From the NCBI GenBank assembly GCA_004557975.1, contig SFEV01000008.1, forward strand, positions 1-62,208: DNA of 62,208 bases, read 5' to 3'. Below the pieces are notes generated by a model. The model searched no databases, was not told where the DNA came from, and saw only the letters and a list, made by a program, of their open reading frames with translations. A program made the position numbers and the translations under genes. Source of the DNA: Lachnospiraceae bacterium. Its GTDB lineage: Bacteria > Bacillota > Clostridia > Lachnospirales > Lachnospiraceae. Below, piece by piece: positions 8,732-16,849 of the stretch (positions are counted from its first letter, which is position 1; each line of letters starts with the position of its first letter).

Positions 8732-10621
8732 TCATCCTGCGTTGCTCGCCGCAATCTTCACCTTGCTCCAGAGGTTGCTGATAATTTTTCTCGTATCTTC
8801 ATTATAGACAAACACCTCATCCAGCTCATTGTCTGTCCTTGTAATATACGCGTTGATTCCCTCGTAATCTCCGCCCTCGCCGGACAGTTCCTCCATTACC
8901 TCCTGATTCGGTGACGTATATCCCACGTAGCTTGAGTTGTCGTAGGCTCCGTCATAAGAGCTGACATGATTAATAAATTCATGTGCCAGCTCCGGATTTT
9001 TGGCATTTGCCGGAATTACCATGGCATCGGACCACAGGTTTGTTCCGCTCTCCGGAAGGTAGAAGCCCATATCCTCATTCTCACTCATGACATATGCGGC
9101 ATCTCCGGAATAGATCAGGCCCAGTGCTTTTCTACCCTGCGCCATATTGTCAATGATCTCATCCGTGACAATTTCAGGCTCCATGGTCTGTACGCACTGT
9201 ACAAGCCACTCGTAGGCAGCCTGCAGCTCCTCCTCATTCTCTGTATTCATGGAATAGCCGAGAGCTTTCAAAGCCATCATAAACGAGTCTCTCTCTGAAT
9301 CATACAGATAGATATCGCCTCTGTACTTTTCATCCAGGAAAATATTGAAGCCCTCTTCCTCCAGATCCTCAATATCCACCTTTGTCGTGTCATAGACGAT
9401 TCCGACGGTTCCCCAGAAATACGGAACAGAATACGTGTTTTCCGGATCATAGGGCAGCCCCTTCACAGCATCCATCAGCTCATCCATACAGGTGAGCCGA
9501 TCCTGGTCAAGCGTCTGCAGCAGATCTTCTTCGATCAGCCTCTGAATCATATAATCGCTGGGTACCAGGATATCATACGCTTCCCCGTTTACCACCTTGA
9601 TATACATCTGTTCATTGGAGTCAAAATTTTCCATGACGACAACAGCGCCTGTTTTTTCCTCAAAATCCCGGATAATATTCTCTCCTGTATATTCTCCCCA
9701 GTTGTACACGTACAGTGTCTCTCCGGCATACGGAAGCTGGGATGATTCTCTGAGATTAGCCAGGCAGATCAGAACAATCAGGGAGACGACTGCCACAATC
9801 CCCGGAAGCAGCATTCTGCGTTTTCCGATCTCCACCTTTTTCTGGCGTTTCGCCATAATCATCGGCGCCACATTGATGACCAGAAGCACAGCGGTGATGA
9901 TCACCACCACAAGAGTGGAGATTGCGTTGATACTGGGATTGACGCGTTTACTCATGGTGTAGACCATGATACTCAGGTTTTTCACACCACTTCCGGTCAC
10001 AAAATAGGAGATGATAAAATCATCCACTGACATGGTGAACGCGATCAGAGCACCGGAGATAATACCGGGTGTGATCTGCGGCACGATAACCTTTGTGAGT
10101 GCCTGCAGCGGAGTCGCGCCCAGATCCATGGCCGCATCGGCCAGATTCGGATCGAGAGAGCGGATCTTCGGCATCACAGAGAGCATTACGTACGGAATGC
10201 AGAACGCAATGTGTGCCAGAAGCATGGTAATATATCCCTTTTCCACCTGAAAGGTGATAAACAGAAGCATAAAGCCTATGGCTGTTACAATCTCGGGATT
10301 CATCAGCGGAAGGTTATTCACCTGCTCCACAACCTCCCGGACAATTTTTTTTGACTTGCTCAGGCCGATGGCGGAGATAGTTCCCGTAACCGTGGAGATC
10401 AGAGTGGCCAGCACCGCAATACTGAACGTTGTGTACAGCGATTCCATCATATCCCTTGACTCCAGCATATGTTTATACCAGCGCAGTGAAAATCCGGTAA
10501 AGCTTGTCAGGGATTTCCCCTCATTGAAAGAGAAAACAATCATATACACAATAGGAAGATAGAAAAATACAATCATAAGAATCATCAGGATTCTTCCGAA
10601 AGTACGATTTCCTTTTTTCAT
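8732..10621 (-). CDS. potCD: Fused spermidine/putrescine ABC permease and substrate-binding protein (PotC-PotD)
   Basis: Polyamine importer component combining two functions in 629 residues. Residues 1 to about 260 form a PotC-type permease with about six membrane helices and the EAA loop (DLGATPLQALTKVIVP). A further membrane helix near 270-290 leads into a PotD-type periplasmic-binding fold starting at LYVYNWGEYTGENI, which runs to the C-terminus. The extra helix replaces the lipid anchor of free PotD and tethers the binding domain beside its permease. The gene is last in potA-potB-potCD, starting 5 nt after the potB stop. A putative polyamine-binding aromatic/acidic pocket cannot be assigned exactly from sequence alone. 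Confidence 0.93.
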   Translation of the reverse strand: MKKGNRTFGRILMILMIVFFYLPIVYMIVFSFNEGKSLTSFTGFSLRWYKHMLESRDMMESLYTTFSIAVLATLISTVTGTISAIGLSKSKKIVREVVEQVNNLPLMNPEIVTAIGFMLLFITFQVEKGYITMLLAHIAFCIPYVMLSVMPKIRSLDPNLADAAMDLGATPLQALTKVIVPQITPGIISGALIAFTMSVDDFIISYFVTGSGVKNLSIMVYTMSKRVNPSINAISTLVVVIITAVLLVINVAPMIMAKRQKKVEIGKRRMLLPGIVAVVSLIVLICLANLRESSQLPYAGETLYVYNWGEYTGENIIRDFEEKTGAVVVMENFDSNEQMYIKVVNGEAYDILVPSDYMIQRLIEEDLLQTLDQDRLTCMDELMDAVKGLPYDPENTYSVPYFWGTVGIVYDTTKVDIEDLEEEGFNIFLDEKYRGDIYLYDSERDSFMMALKALGYSMNTENEEELQAAYEWLVQCVQTMEPEIVTDEIIDNMAQGRKALGLIYSGDAAYVMSENEDMGFYLPESGTNLWSDAMVIPANAKNPELAHEFINHVSSYDGAYDNSSYVGYTSPNQEVMEELSGEGGDYEGINAYITRTDNELDEVFVYNEDTRKIISNLWSKVKIAASNAG

Positions 10622-10626
10622 AATGA

Positions 10627-11463
10627 CTATTCCTCCTTTCCGCCCTGAGTCATATTTTCCGCTTTATGCACAGCCACCATCAGAAGCATCATGATCACTG
10701 CCATGATCATGGAAATTGCGCTTCCGAAGTTCCACTCGCCCACGGTGATGAACTGATTTTCGATCAGGTTTCCGATCAGGAAATACTGTCCGCCGCCGAG
10801 AAGCTTCGGGATAAAGAAGGAGCTGACTGCCGGCAGAAATACAAGCGTAATACCGTTGATGACACCGGGCAGTGACAGCGGAAGCGTCACACGCACGAAG
10901 GTCTGCACCGGATTGGCACCCAGATCGGCACTTGCCTCCAGAAGCGAGTGATCCATCTTGCACAGGGAGGTGTTGATCTGCAGGATCATAAACGGCAGGA
11001 AATTGTAAACCATGCCCAGCAGAACTGCACCCTGCGTATACAGAAGCTCCACCTCTCCCAGACCGAAAAAGCTCAGAATCCTCTGAATCAGGCCGCCTTC
11101 GCTGAGCAGGCCAATCCAGGCGTACGTTCTTACCAGCATGTTAATCCACATGGGGATTGTGATGCAGAGAACGAGAATATTCTGAACCCTCTCTGAGCTG
11201 CGCGCAATAAAATATGCCACCGGATATCCGATCAGCAGACAGATCACAGTTGTCTTCATGGCAATCAGAAGGGAACGCCACAAAATGATCAGGAAATCGG
11301 GGTCTGTAAAAAATTTAATATAATGATCCAGTGTCAGGGAAAACGAAATGATGCTGTTGCCATGCTCCGTGATCGAGTACAGGGCAATCAGCCCCATCGG
11401 AAGAACAAGCATCATCGCAGCCCATGCAATGTACGGGATCGCAAGCTGTGAAAACCGCTTCAT
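10627..11463 (-). CDS. potB: Spermidine/putrescine ABC transporter permease
   Basis: Integral membrane subunit of the polyamine importer, 278 residues with about six hydrophobic helices. The cytoplasmic EAA loop that docks onto the ATPase is seen as EASADLGANPVQTFVRVTLP near residue 175. The ATG abuts the potA stop codon (TAAATG), so translation is coupled. It is expected to form a heterodimer with the permease half of the downstream PotC-PotD fusion and to be energised by PotA. Size and motif placement are normal for PotB. Confidence 0.94.
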   Translation of the reverse strand: MKRFSQLAIPYIAWAAMMLVLPMGLIALYSITEHGNSIISFSLTLDHYIKFFTDPDFLIILWRSLLIAMKTTVICLLIGYPVAYFIARSSERVQNILVLCITIPMWINMLVRTYAWIGLLSEGGLIQRILSFFGLGEVELLYTQGAVLLGMVYNFLPFMILQINTSLCKMDHSLLEASADLGANPVQTFVRVTLPLSLPGVINGITLVFLPAVSSFFIPKLLGGGQYFLIGNLIENQFITVGEWNFGSAISMIMAVIMMLLMVAVHKAENMTQGGKEE

Positions 11464-13041
11464 TTAAAATACCATCCTTGACATTACGTGTATATCCTCC
11501 GGGAAGAATGTCAGCCCGACCTCCTGACCTACCTCCGAATAGTCTGTGGTGTGAATCTTAAATTCACGTCCCGGCGTTGAGAACGTTATCTTGTAGATCC
11601 CCTCTGTTACGTTCTCCGGCTCAAAGTCATAATCCACAAAGATATCAACACTCTGGTCCTCATCGCTGAGTTTCCAGCCCTGGGCACTTGCCCATGTCTT
11701 CAGGTCTGTGTCAAGAGCCTGTGATTCCGTGATCTCATCCACGGTCTTGATGAAGCTGAAAGCCATAACCGCCTCGTTTGCCTTCTCATTTTTAACGAAG
11801 GGCTGGTTGACCACAAAAATCGTGCGCTCAATACTCGTACCGCCCGATGTGGTGAAACGCACCGGATAATGTCCCAGCTCTGTTTTCAGGTCATACTCAA
11901 TTTTAGCAATGGAAATATAATCGTCTGTCTCCGGGTTCCATGCCTGCGCATTGGAGCGTGCGATAATTTCCTTGTCGTCCAGCGTCTCCACATCCTCCAG
12001 ATCCACATAAAAATTATTGGCGCTGATCTTCTCTTTTCCGTTTTCGCTGGTCACATCCTGGTTGCGGATAACGCTCATATTGACTGTCACGCTGGTACCC
12101 GGAACAGTCTCCACCATAATCTCATAATGAACGCCCTTAAACAGCACGCTTAAGACTTCTCCTGTCATCTTTCCTTCCCCGACAGGTACGATATCGATAT
12201 CCTCCGGCCGGATGACCACATCCACCTTTTCATTTTCCTTGAATCCGAAATCCACACAGTCAAACACAAGATCATCAAAGCTGACCTTGTAATCCGCCAG
12301 CATCGTACCGGGAATAATATTGCTCTCCCCGATAAAATTAGCTACGTAGCGGTTCGCAGGCTCATTGTAAATCTCCTCAGGCGTACCCACCTGCTGAATT
12401 TCCCCGTTTTTCATGACCACGATCTTGTCAGACATCGTAAGAGCCTCCTCCTGGTCATGAGTAACGAAAATAAACGTGATGCCGACCTCCTGCTGAATCC
12501 GCTTCAGCTCATACTGCATCTCCTTGCGCAGCTTCAGATCCAGCGCCGCCAGCGGTTCATCCAGAAGCAGTACCTTCGGCTCATTCACAAGTGCCCTGGC
12601 AATGGCCACACGCTGCTGCTGTCCGCCGGAGAGCAGCGTCGTATTCCTGTTTTCATATCCCTCCAGACCGATCAGCTTCAGCATCTTCATCACTTTCTGG
12701 TCGATGACATCCTTGCTCATCTTCTTGATCTTCAGCCCAAATGCAATATTTTCATAAACACTCAGATGCGGAAACAGTGCGTACTTCTGAAAGACCGTGT
12801 TCAGTTCCCTCTCATACGGCGGCTTCTGACTGATCTCTTCCCCGTCAAAAATGACACTCCCCTCGTCTGCATCCAGGAATCCTCCCAGAATACGCAGAAG
12901 TGTTGTCTTGCCGCATCCGCTCGGTCCCAGCAGTGTCACAAATTCATTCTCAAAAATATCAAGGTTCACACCTTTTAATACAATCTGTCCGTCAAAATTT
13001 TTTACTATATTCCGAAACTCAATCAGTTTCTTCTTTTCCAT
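11464..13041 (-). CDS. potA: Spermidine/putrescine ABC transporter ATPase with an inserted Ig-like region
   Basis: ATP-hydrolysing subunit of the polyamine importer. The nucleotide-binding domain is canonical: Walker A GPSGCGKTT at 39-47, signature LSGGQQQR at 137-144, Walker B LLLDEP ending near 163, switch His195. A TOBE regulatory domain begins near 271 (VVIRPEDIDIV) and reads to GVHYEIMVET at about 312. It resumes at 491 with REFKIHTTDYSEVG and ends at 525. Between these lie about 178 extra residues resembling tandem bacterial Ig-like domains of surface proteins. Typical PotA is about 350-370 residues. Start ATG 13041 (homology start) has GGAGG about 13 nt upstream. ATPase role is secure; the insert's role is unknown. 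Confidence 0.93.
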   Translation of the reverse strand: MEKKKLIEFRNIVKNFDGQIVLKGVNLDIFENEFVTLLGPSGCGKTTLLRILGGFLDADEGSVIFDGEEISQKPPYERELNTVFQKYALFPHLSVYENIAFGLKIKKMSKDVIDQKVMKMLKLIGLEGYENRNTTLLSGGQQQRVAIARALVNEPKVLLLDEPLAALDLKLRKEMQYELKRIQQEVGITFIFVTHDQEEALTMSDKIVVMKNGEIQQVGTPEEIYNEPANRYVANFIGESNIIPGTMLADYKVSFDDLVFDCVDFGFKENEKVDVVIRPEDIDIVPVGEGKMTGEVLSVLFKGVHYEIMVETVPGTSVTVNMSVIRNQDVTSENGKEKISANNFYVDLEDVETLDDKEIIARSNAQAWNPETDDYISIAKIEYDLKTELGHYPVRFTTSGGTSIERTIFVVNQPFVKNEKANEAVMAFSFIKTVDEITESQALDTDLKTWASAQGWKLSDEDQSVDIFVDYDFEPENVTEGIYKITFSTPGREFKIHTTDYSEVGQEVGLTFFPEDIHVMSRMVF

Positions 13042-13111
13042 CTCCTTTTCTCCCTCCTGGTAAAAATGCGGGTCAAGCGGATATTCGCAATCCACTTCGC
13101 TACTTGCTCAT

Positions 13112-13231
13112 AACCGAATAACTGCTTCGCAGTTTATCAGATGGGGCTTGCACCCCACCTGATACAAGCAAGTCCCTACCCACCACTTAATGCTCTGCGC
13201 ATTTGAAGTGGGGGACTTGCTTGATTCGGTT
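13112..13231. repeat. Compact four-way-junction hairpin element downstream of hemW
   Basis: AACCGAAT (13112-13119) pairs with ATTCGGTT (13224-13231), closing three internal arms. Arm 1 is AACTG/CAGTT (13120-13124, 13130-13134). Arm 2 is ATCAG-a-TGGGG with CCCCA-c-CTGAT (13136-13146, 13153-13163). Arm 3 is CAAGCAAGTCCC (13165-13176) with its complement (13212-13223), then CCACTT/AAGTGG and AATGC/GCATT. It overlaps the hemW stop codon and precedes potA on the minus strand. It could be a small mobile repeat, for example an IS200/IS605-type end or associated RNA, or a processing element. I cannot name the family. Confidence 0.6.
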
Positions 13232-14474
13232 AAAACAGGAAATCTGCCATAACCATATTGCTGAGATCTGTTCCCTTATCTGTAAGTAAAATCCGTTCAC
13301 CTTTCCGCTGCAGCAATCCCTGTTCCATCTGCCGTCTGATCACGCCGCTGTAAACTTCTTCAACCGTTCTTCCAAATCTCTTCTGAAAATCCGTTTCCGA
13401 TATTCCTCTCATCATACGCAGACCGAGGAACATAAATTCTTCCATCTGATCCTGATACGACAGCATATCGCAGTCTTTGTATACGCAGCCATCTGAATCA
13501 CCTGCATGCATAAGATATGTCTGCATTTCGTCTGTATTTTTCATGCGGACACGAACCTTTTTATTTTCGTCCCCTTTTTTCCTTTCCGACATTTCCAGCA
13601 GTGAGGACGCTCCCAGTCCGAAACCTGCATACTCGGTTCCGTTCCAGTAACCGGTGTTATGGCGACATTCATACCCCGGAAGCGCATAATTTGATATTTC
13701 ATACCGATGCATTCCCGCCCCCGACAGCAATACTTCTGTCATACGGTACATCTCGCGTTCTTCATCCTCAGAGGGTAGCAGTTGCGGAATTCCGCCGGCC
13801 TCCCGTACTCTGGCATCTTCTCCGTATACCTCAAAAAAAGGCGTACCTTCTTCGATAATCAGACTGTACGCCGAAATATGCTGTGGACGAAGCTCCAGAA
13901 CCTTTCTGAGGGTTGTCTCCCAGGAAGCAGCAGTCTGTCCCGGAAGAGCTGACATCAAATCAACGTTGATGTTGGAAAATCCTGCTTCTTCTGCCGTTTC
14001 AAAGGTGCGCAGAAAGTCCTCCCATGTATGAATCCGGCCAAGGAGTTCCAGTTCTCTGTTGTCTGCTGACTGCAGTCCGAGACTCAGCCGGTTCACACCT
14101 GCACTGCGATATGTGCGCAGCTTTTCCTCATCCGCAGTACCCGGATTGCATTCAATGGAAATCTCTGCATTTCTGTCAAAATGAAACTGCATACGCATCA
14201 GGTCAAGAAGCCTGATTATCCACTCCCCGGGCACAATCGACGGTGTGCCTCCACCGAAAAAAACCGAGGTGACAATGTAATCTTCTTTATCAAAAATCAG
14301 CCTCCCGGTGTCAATGTGCCCTGATAAATTGGAAGGAAAATGCTGTATTTCCTGCTCCAGTGCATGAAAGTACGTTTTCTGCTGATTCCTGCCTGCCGGT
14401 ACGGACAGGAAATCACAGTAGGCACATTTTCTTACACAGAAGGGGATATGTATATATAATTCAAGCGATTTCAT
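13230..14474 (-). CDS. hemW: Radical SAM heme chaperone HemW (formerly HemN-like)
   Basis: Radical SAM protein of 414 residues related to oxygen-independent coproporphyrinogen oxidase; HemW proteins insert heme into client proteins. The iron-sulfur motif CVRKCAYC lies near residues 14-21, followed by the FFGGGTPS segment and the SLGLQSAD motif. The C-terminal HemW-type domain is present. A TTG at 14489 is possible, but ATG 14474 is better spaced from GGAGG (7 nt). In Bacillus and many Clostridia this gene directly follows lepA; here a two-gene sugar-activation pair separates them, and the potABCD operon follows where hrcA often lies. Confidence 0.9.
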   Translation of the reverse strand: MKSLELYIHIPFCVRKCAYCDFLSVPAGRNQQKTYFHALEQEIQHFPSNLSGHIDTGRLIFDKEDYIVTSVFFGGGTPSIVPGEWIIRLLDLMRMQFHFDRNAEISIECNPGTADEEKLRTYRSAGVNRLSLGLQSADNRELELLGRIHTWEDFLRTFETAEEAGFSNINVDLMSALPGQTAASWETTLRKVLELRPQHISAYSLIIEEGTPFFEVYGEDARVREAGGIPQLLPSEDEEREMYRMTEVLLSGAGMHRYEISNYALPGYECRHNTGYWNGTEYAGFGLGASSLLEMSERKKGDENKKVRVRMKNTDEMQTYLMHAGDSDGCVYKDCDMLSYQDQMEEFMFLGLRMMRGISETDFQKRFGRTVEEVYSGVIRRQMEQGLLQRKGERILLTDKGTDLSNMVMADFLF

Positions 14475-14605
14475 CCGAATACCCTCCAACTCCTGTACTC
14501 AGGCGGATATTCGCGATCCGCTCTGTTACTTTTTTATATATCACAGATACCTTCTTCCCTCAAGGATAAAATCATCTGACTGTCCTGTTTTTCAATTATC
14601 TCTTG

Positions 14606-14643
14606 ACAAAAAATCGCTGCAACCCCTCAAAAGCTGCAGCGAT
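14606..14643 (-). terminator. Rho-independent terminator after the sugar-kinase gene
   Basis: On the minus strand ATCGCTGCA (14635-14643) pairs with TGCAGCGAT (14613-14621) and is followed by a T6 run. It lies just past the stop codon of the kinase gene and separates it from hemW. Confidence 0.85.
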
Positions 14644-14663
14644 CTCCTGTAATATCCTGTTGT

Positions 14664-15767
14664 TTATCTGTACCGGTCCACGATTGCCTGCATCTGCGGC
14701 AGCTTTTTCTCCATATCTGCCACCAGCTTAAACTGTGTGCGGCATCGGTCGAGATTGTGGCCTTCTCTGTGGATTTTAAAATAATGATCTCCCTCAAGAT
14801 AGTCCGTGAGGAAACGCATGCCACACTCGAAGGTCATCAGAATGGCGCCCATGGGCAGCATATCCAGTTCTTCCTTCGTCAATGCCCCGCTGCAGCCCTC
14901 CGTAAAGCCTTTTACGTACACCTCATACAGTCCGAGATCCATGGAAACCTTATCCAGGTCTCTCTCATCTTCATCCGCCGTGCTTGCGCCGAAGCGGACA
15001 GAATCACCAAAGTCATTGACGGAAAGTCCCGGCATTACGGTGTCCAGATCAATGACACAGATTGCTTTTCCGGTGGCGTCATCGATCATGATATTGTTCA
15101 GCTTCGTATCGTTGTGTGTGACGCGAAGAGGAAGCTCACCGGACAACTGTTTGTCGCAAAGTACGTGGGCAAGCGCCTCACGGTCTGTCACAAACCGGAT
15201 TTCATCCTGCACGGATGCGGCGCGCCCGCAGACATCTGCCTTAAGAGCCTCACGAAAATGCGCAAAGCGGTCAACAGTATTGTGGAAATTTGCGATTGTC
15301 TCATGCAGTGTCTCTGCAGGATAGTCTGCCAGCAATCCCTGAAAACGCCCAAAGGCTACCGCGCTCTGATAGAAATCATCCTCTTTCTCCACGCGGTCAA
15401 AACAGGTAGCTCCTTCAATAAACAGATACGCACGCCAGTATTCCCCTCTGGAGTCCACATAGTACGGCTGACCATCACGCGCCGGAATCACGTTCAGTGT
15501 TTCCCGCTCTGTATCTCCGCCGTTCTCCTGAATTTTCTTTTTCAGCCATGAGGTTACACCTACTACATTCTCCATAAGCTCCACAGGCTTTGTAAATATT
15601 CTTTTGTTCATCATCTGAAGAATGCAGTGCTTTGTTCCTGCTTCCGTGGCAAATGTAAGGCGGTACGTATCATTAATGTGCCCGCTGCCAAATGGGATAC
15701 ATTCTTCAAGTCCTTCCGGGAAATCAAACTGGCTGATAATCTCCCGCAAAACATTATTCAATTCCAT
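14664..15767 (-). CDS. NahK-like sugar 1-kinase (aminoglycoside phosphotransferase fold)
   Basis: Phosphotransferase-family kinase of 367 residues that closely resembles N-acetylhexosamine 1-kinase (NahK/LnpB) of bifidobacteria. Shared landmarks are GHINDTY near residue 30, FIEG in the hinge, the catalytic loop LRVTHNDTKLNNI, the metal-binding VIDLDTVMPG, and ECGMRFL near the C-terminus. The expected reaction is ATP-dependent C1 phosphorylation of GlcNAc or GalNAc. Start ATG 15767 follows AGAGGAG at 9 nt. It follows a nucleotidyltransferase on the same strand, giving a kinase-then-UTP-transferase route to a UDP-amino sugar. No lacto-N-biose phosphorylase or epimerase is present, so it may serve general mucin-sugar salvage. 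Substrate is inferred by resemblance. Confidence 0.85.
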   Translation of the reverse strand: MELNNVLREIISQFDFPEGLEECIPFGSGHINDTYRLTFATEAGTKHCILQMMNKRIFTKPVELMENVVGVTSWLKKKIQENGGDTERETLNVIPARDGQPYYVDSRGEYWRAYLFIEGATCFDRVEKEDDFYQSAVAFGRFQGLLADYPAETLHETIANFHNTVDRFAHFREALKADVCGRAASVQDEIRFVTDREALAHVLCDKQLSGELPLRVTHNDTKLNNIMIDDATGKAICVIDLDTVMPGLSVNDFGDSVRFGASTADEDERDLDKVSMDLGLYEVYVKGFTEGCSGALTKEELDMLPMGAILMTFECGMRFLTDYLEGDHYFKIHREGHNLDRCRTQFKLVADMEKKLPQMQAIVDRYR

Positions 15768-15883
15768 CTGTCGCTTCTCCTCTAATCCATCATGCAGGGC
15801 ATCTGTCCTGAACACTTACGATTCATTTTCCCCTGATACATGATTCCGGCTCATCCTGTTTCCTGTATGTCTGCTGTGGCAGG

Positions 15884-16801
15884 TCACCAGTTCTGCGGAT
15901 ACAGTCCCTCATCCTTCATCTTCTGGATTGCCGCCATAACCACCGGCTTATCCTCTTTGTACGTTACACCGTACCAGCGGTCCATGGACTTCATAACCTT
16001 GACAACAGCTTTCTTTTCCTCAAGCAGCTCGTCTACGACAAAGGGCAGGAAATATTCACATTTCAGCGGGTTCTTTTCCAGATTCTCATCCAGGAATCTG
16101 GAAAAACGTGCTTTCAGCTCACCGAGCATACTTGCAGAAAATCCCCACATATTCATGGAAACAGTGCTTCCCTCCGGGATCTCCACCCATGTTTTTCCGT
16201 CATCCTCCGTATAAGCGGTGCAGTTCTCTCTGCGCTCAATCCGTGTGCGCTCATTAATTCCAAGCAGATATCCGTTTTCATCTGTCACGCAGACACCGCG
16301 CGCCACATGACCGTTCTCAGTCAGTGTATTTTCAAGCTTGTAACCCACCATCATATACTGATACGTATCTGCCGTATCCTCCGTCTGCACGAGATAATCA
16401 TATGCCATCCGGAATGCGTGGCTCCCGTAATAGTCATCCGCATTGATAACAGCAAACGGTCCGGCAATCACATCAATACAGCTTAAGACTGCGTGCCCCG
16501 TTCCCCACGGCTTCACTCTGCCTTCCGGGACCTCATAGCCCTGCGGAAGATTGTGAAGATCCTGAAATACGTACTCTACTTTCACCTTTTCTGCAACGCG
16601 GTCACCGATCGCCGAACGGAAATCTGCCTCATTTTCTTTCTTTATTATAAATACAACCTTTTCAAATCCTGCTTTTACAGCATCGTAAATCGAAAAGTCC
16701 ATAATGATATGGCCTTCTTTGTCTATCGGATCAATCTGTTTCAGACCACCGTAGCGGCTTCCCATTCCTGCCGCCATCACTACCAGTACCGGTTTTTTCA
16801 T
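15884..16801 (-). CDS. Sugar nucleotidyltransferase (UDP-HexNAc pyrophosphorylase-like)
   Basis: NTP_transferase-fold protein of 305 residues. The N-terminal signature LVVMAAGMGSRYGGLKQ is the nucleotide-binding loop, and INADDYYG near residue 120 provides the metal-binding Asp. It should couple a sugar 1-phosphate with UTP or another NTP. Paired with the NahK-like kinase 116 nt downstream, the likely product is UDP-GlcNAc or UDP-GalNAc. It starts 48 nt after the lepA stop behind GGAAAGGAG, suggesting co-transcription with lepA. It lacks the acetyltransferase domain of GlmU, so it is not the housekeeping enzyme. Substrate preference is inference. Confidence 0.85.
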   Translation of the reverse strand: MKKPVLVVMAAGMGSRYGGLKQIDPIDKEGHIIMDFSIYDAVKAGFEKVVFIIKKENEADFRSAIGDRVAEKVKVEYVFQDLHNLPQGYEVPEGRVKPWGTGHAVLSCIDVIAGPFAVINADDYYGSHAFRMAYDYLVQTEDTADTYQYMMVGYKLENTLTENGHVARGVCVTDENGYLLGINERTRIERRENCTAYTEDDGKTWVEIPEGSTVSMNMWGFSASMLGELKARFSRFLDENLEKNPLKCEYFLPFVVDELLEEKKAVVKVMKSMDRWYGVTYKEDKPVVMAAIQKMKDEGLYPQNW

Positions 16802-16849
16802 AACTGCTCTGCTCCTTTCCTGATGCAGTTCACAACTGCTCTGTAAAAA

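Noticed and set aside
14475..14489. TTG start for hemW at 14489
   Set aside because: AGGAG would be only about 2 nt from this codon; ATG 14474 has GGAGG at proper distance and matches family start.
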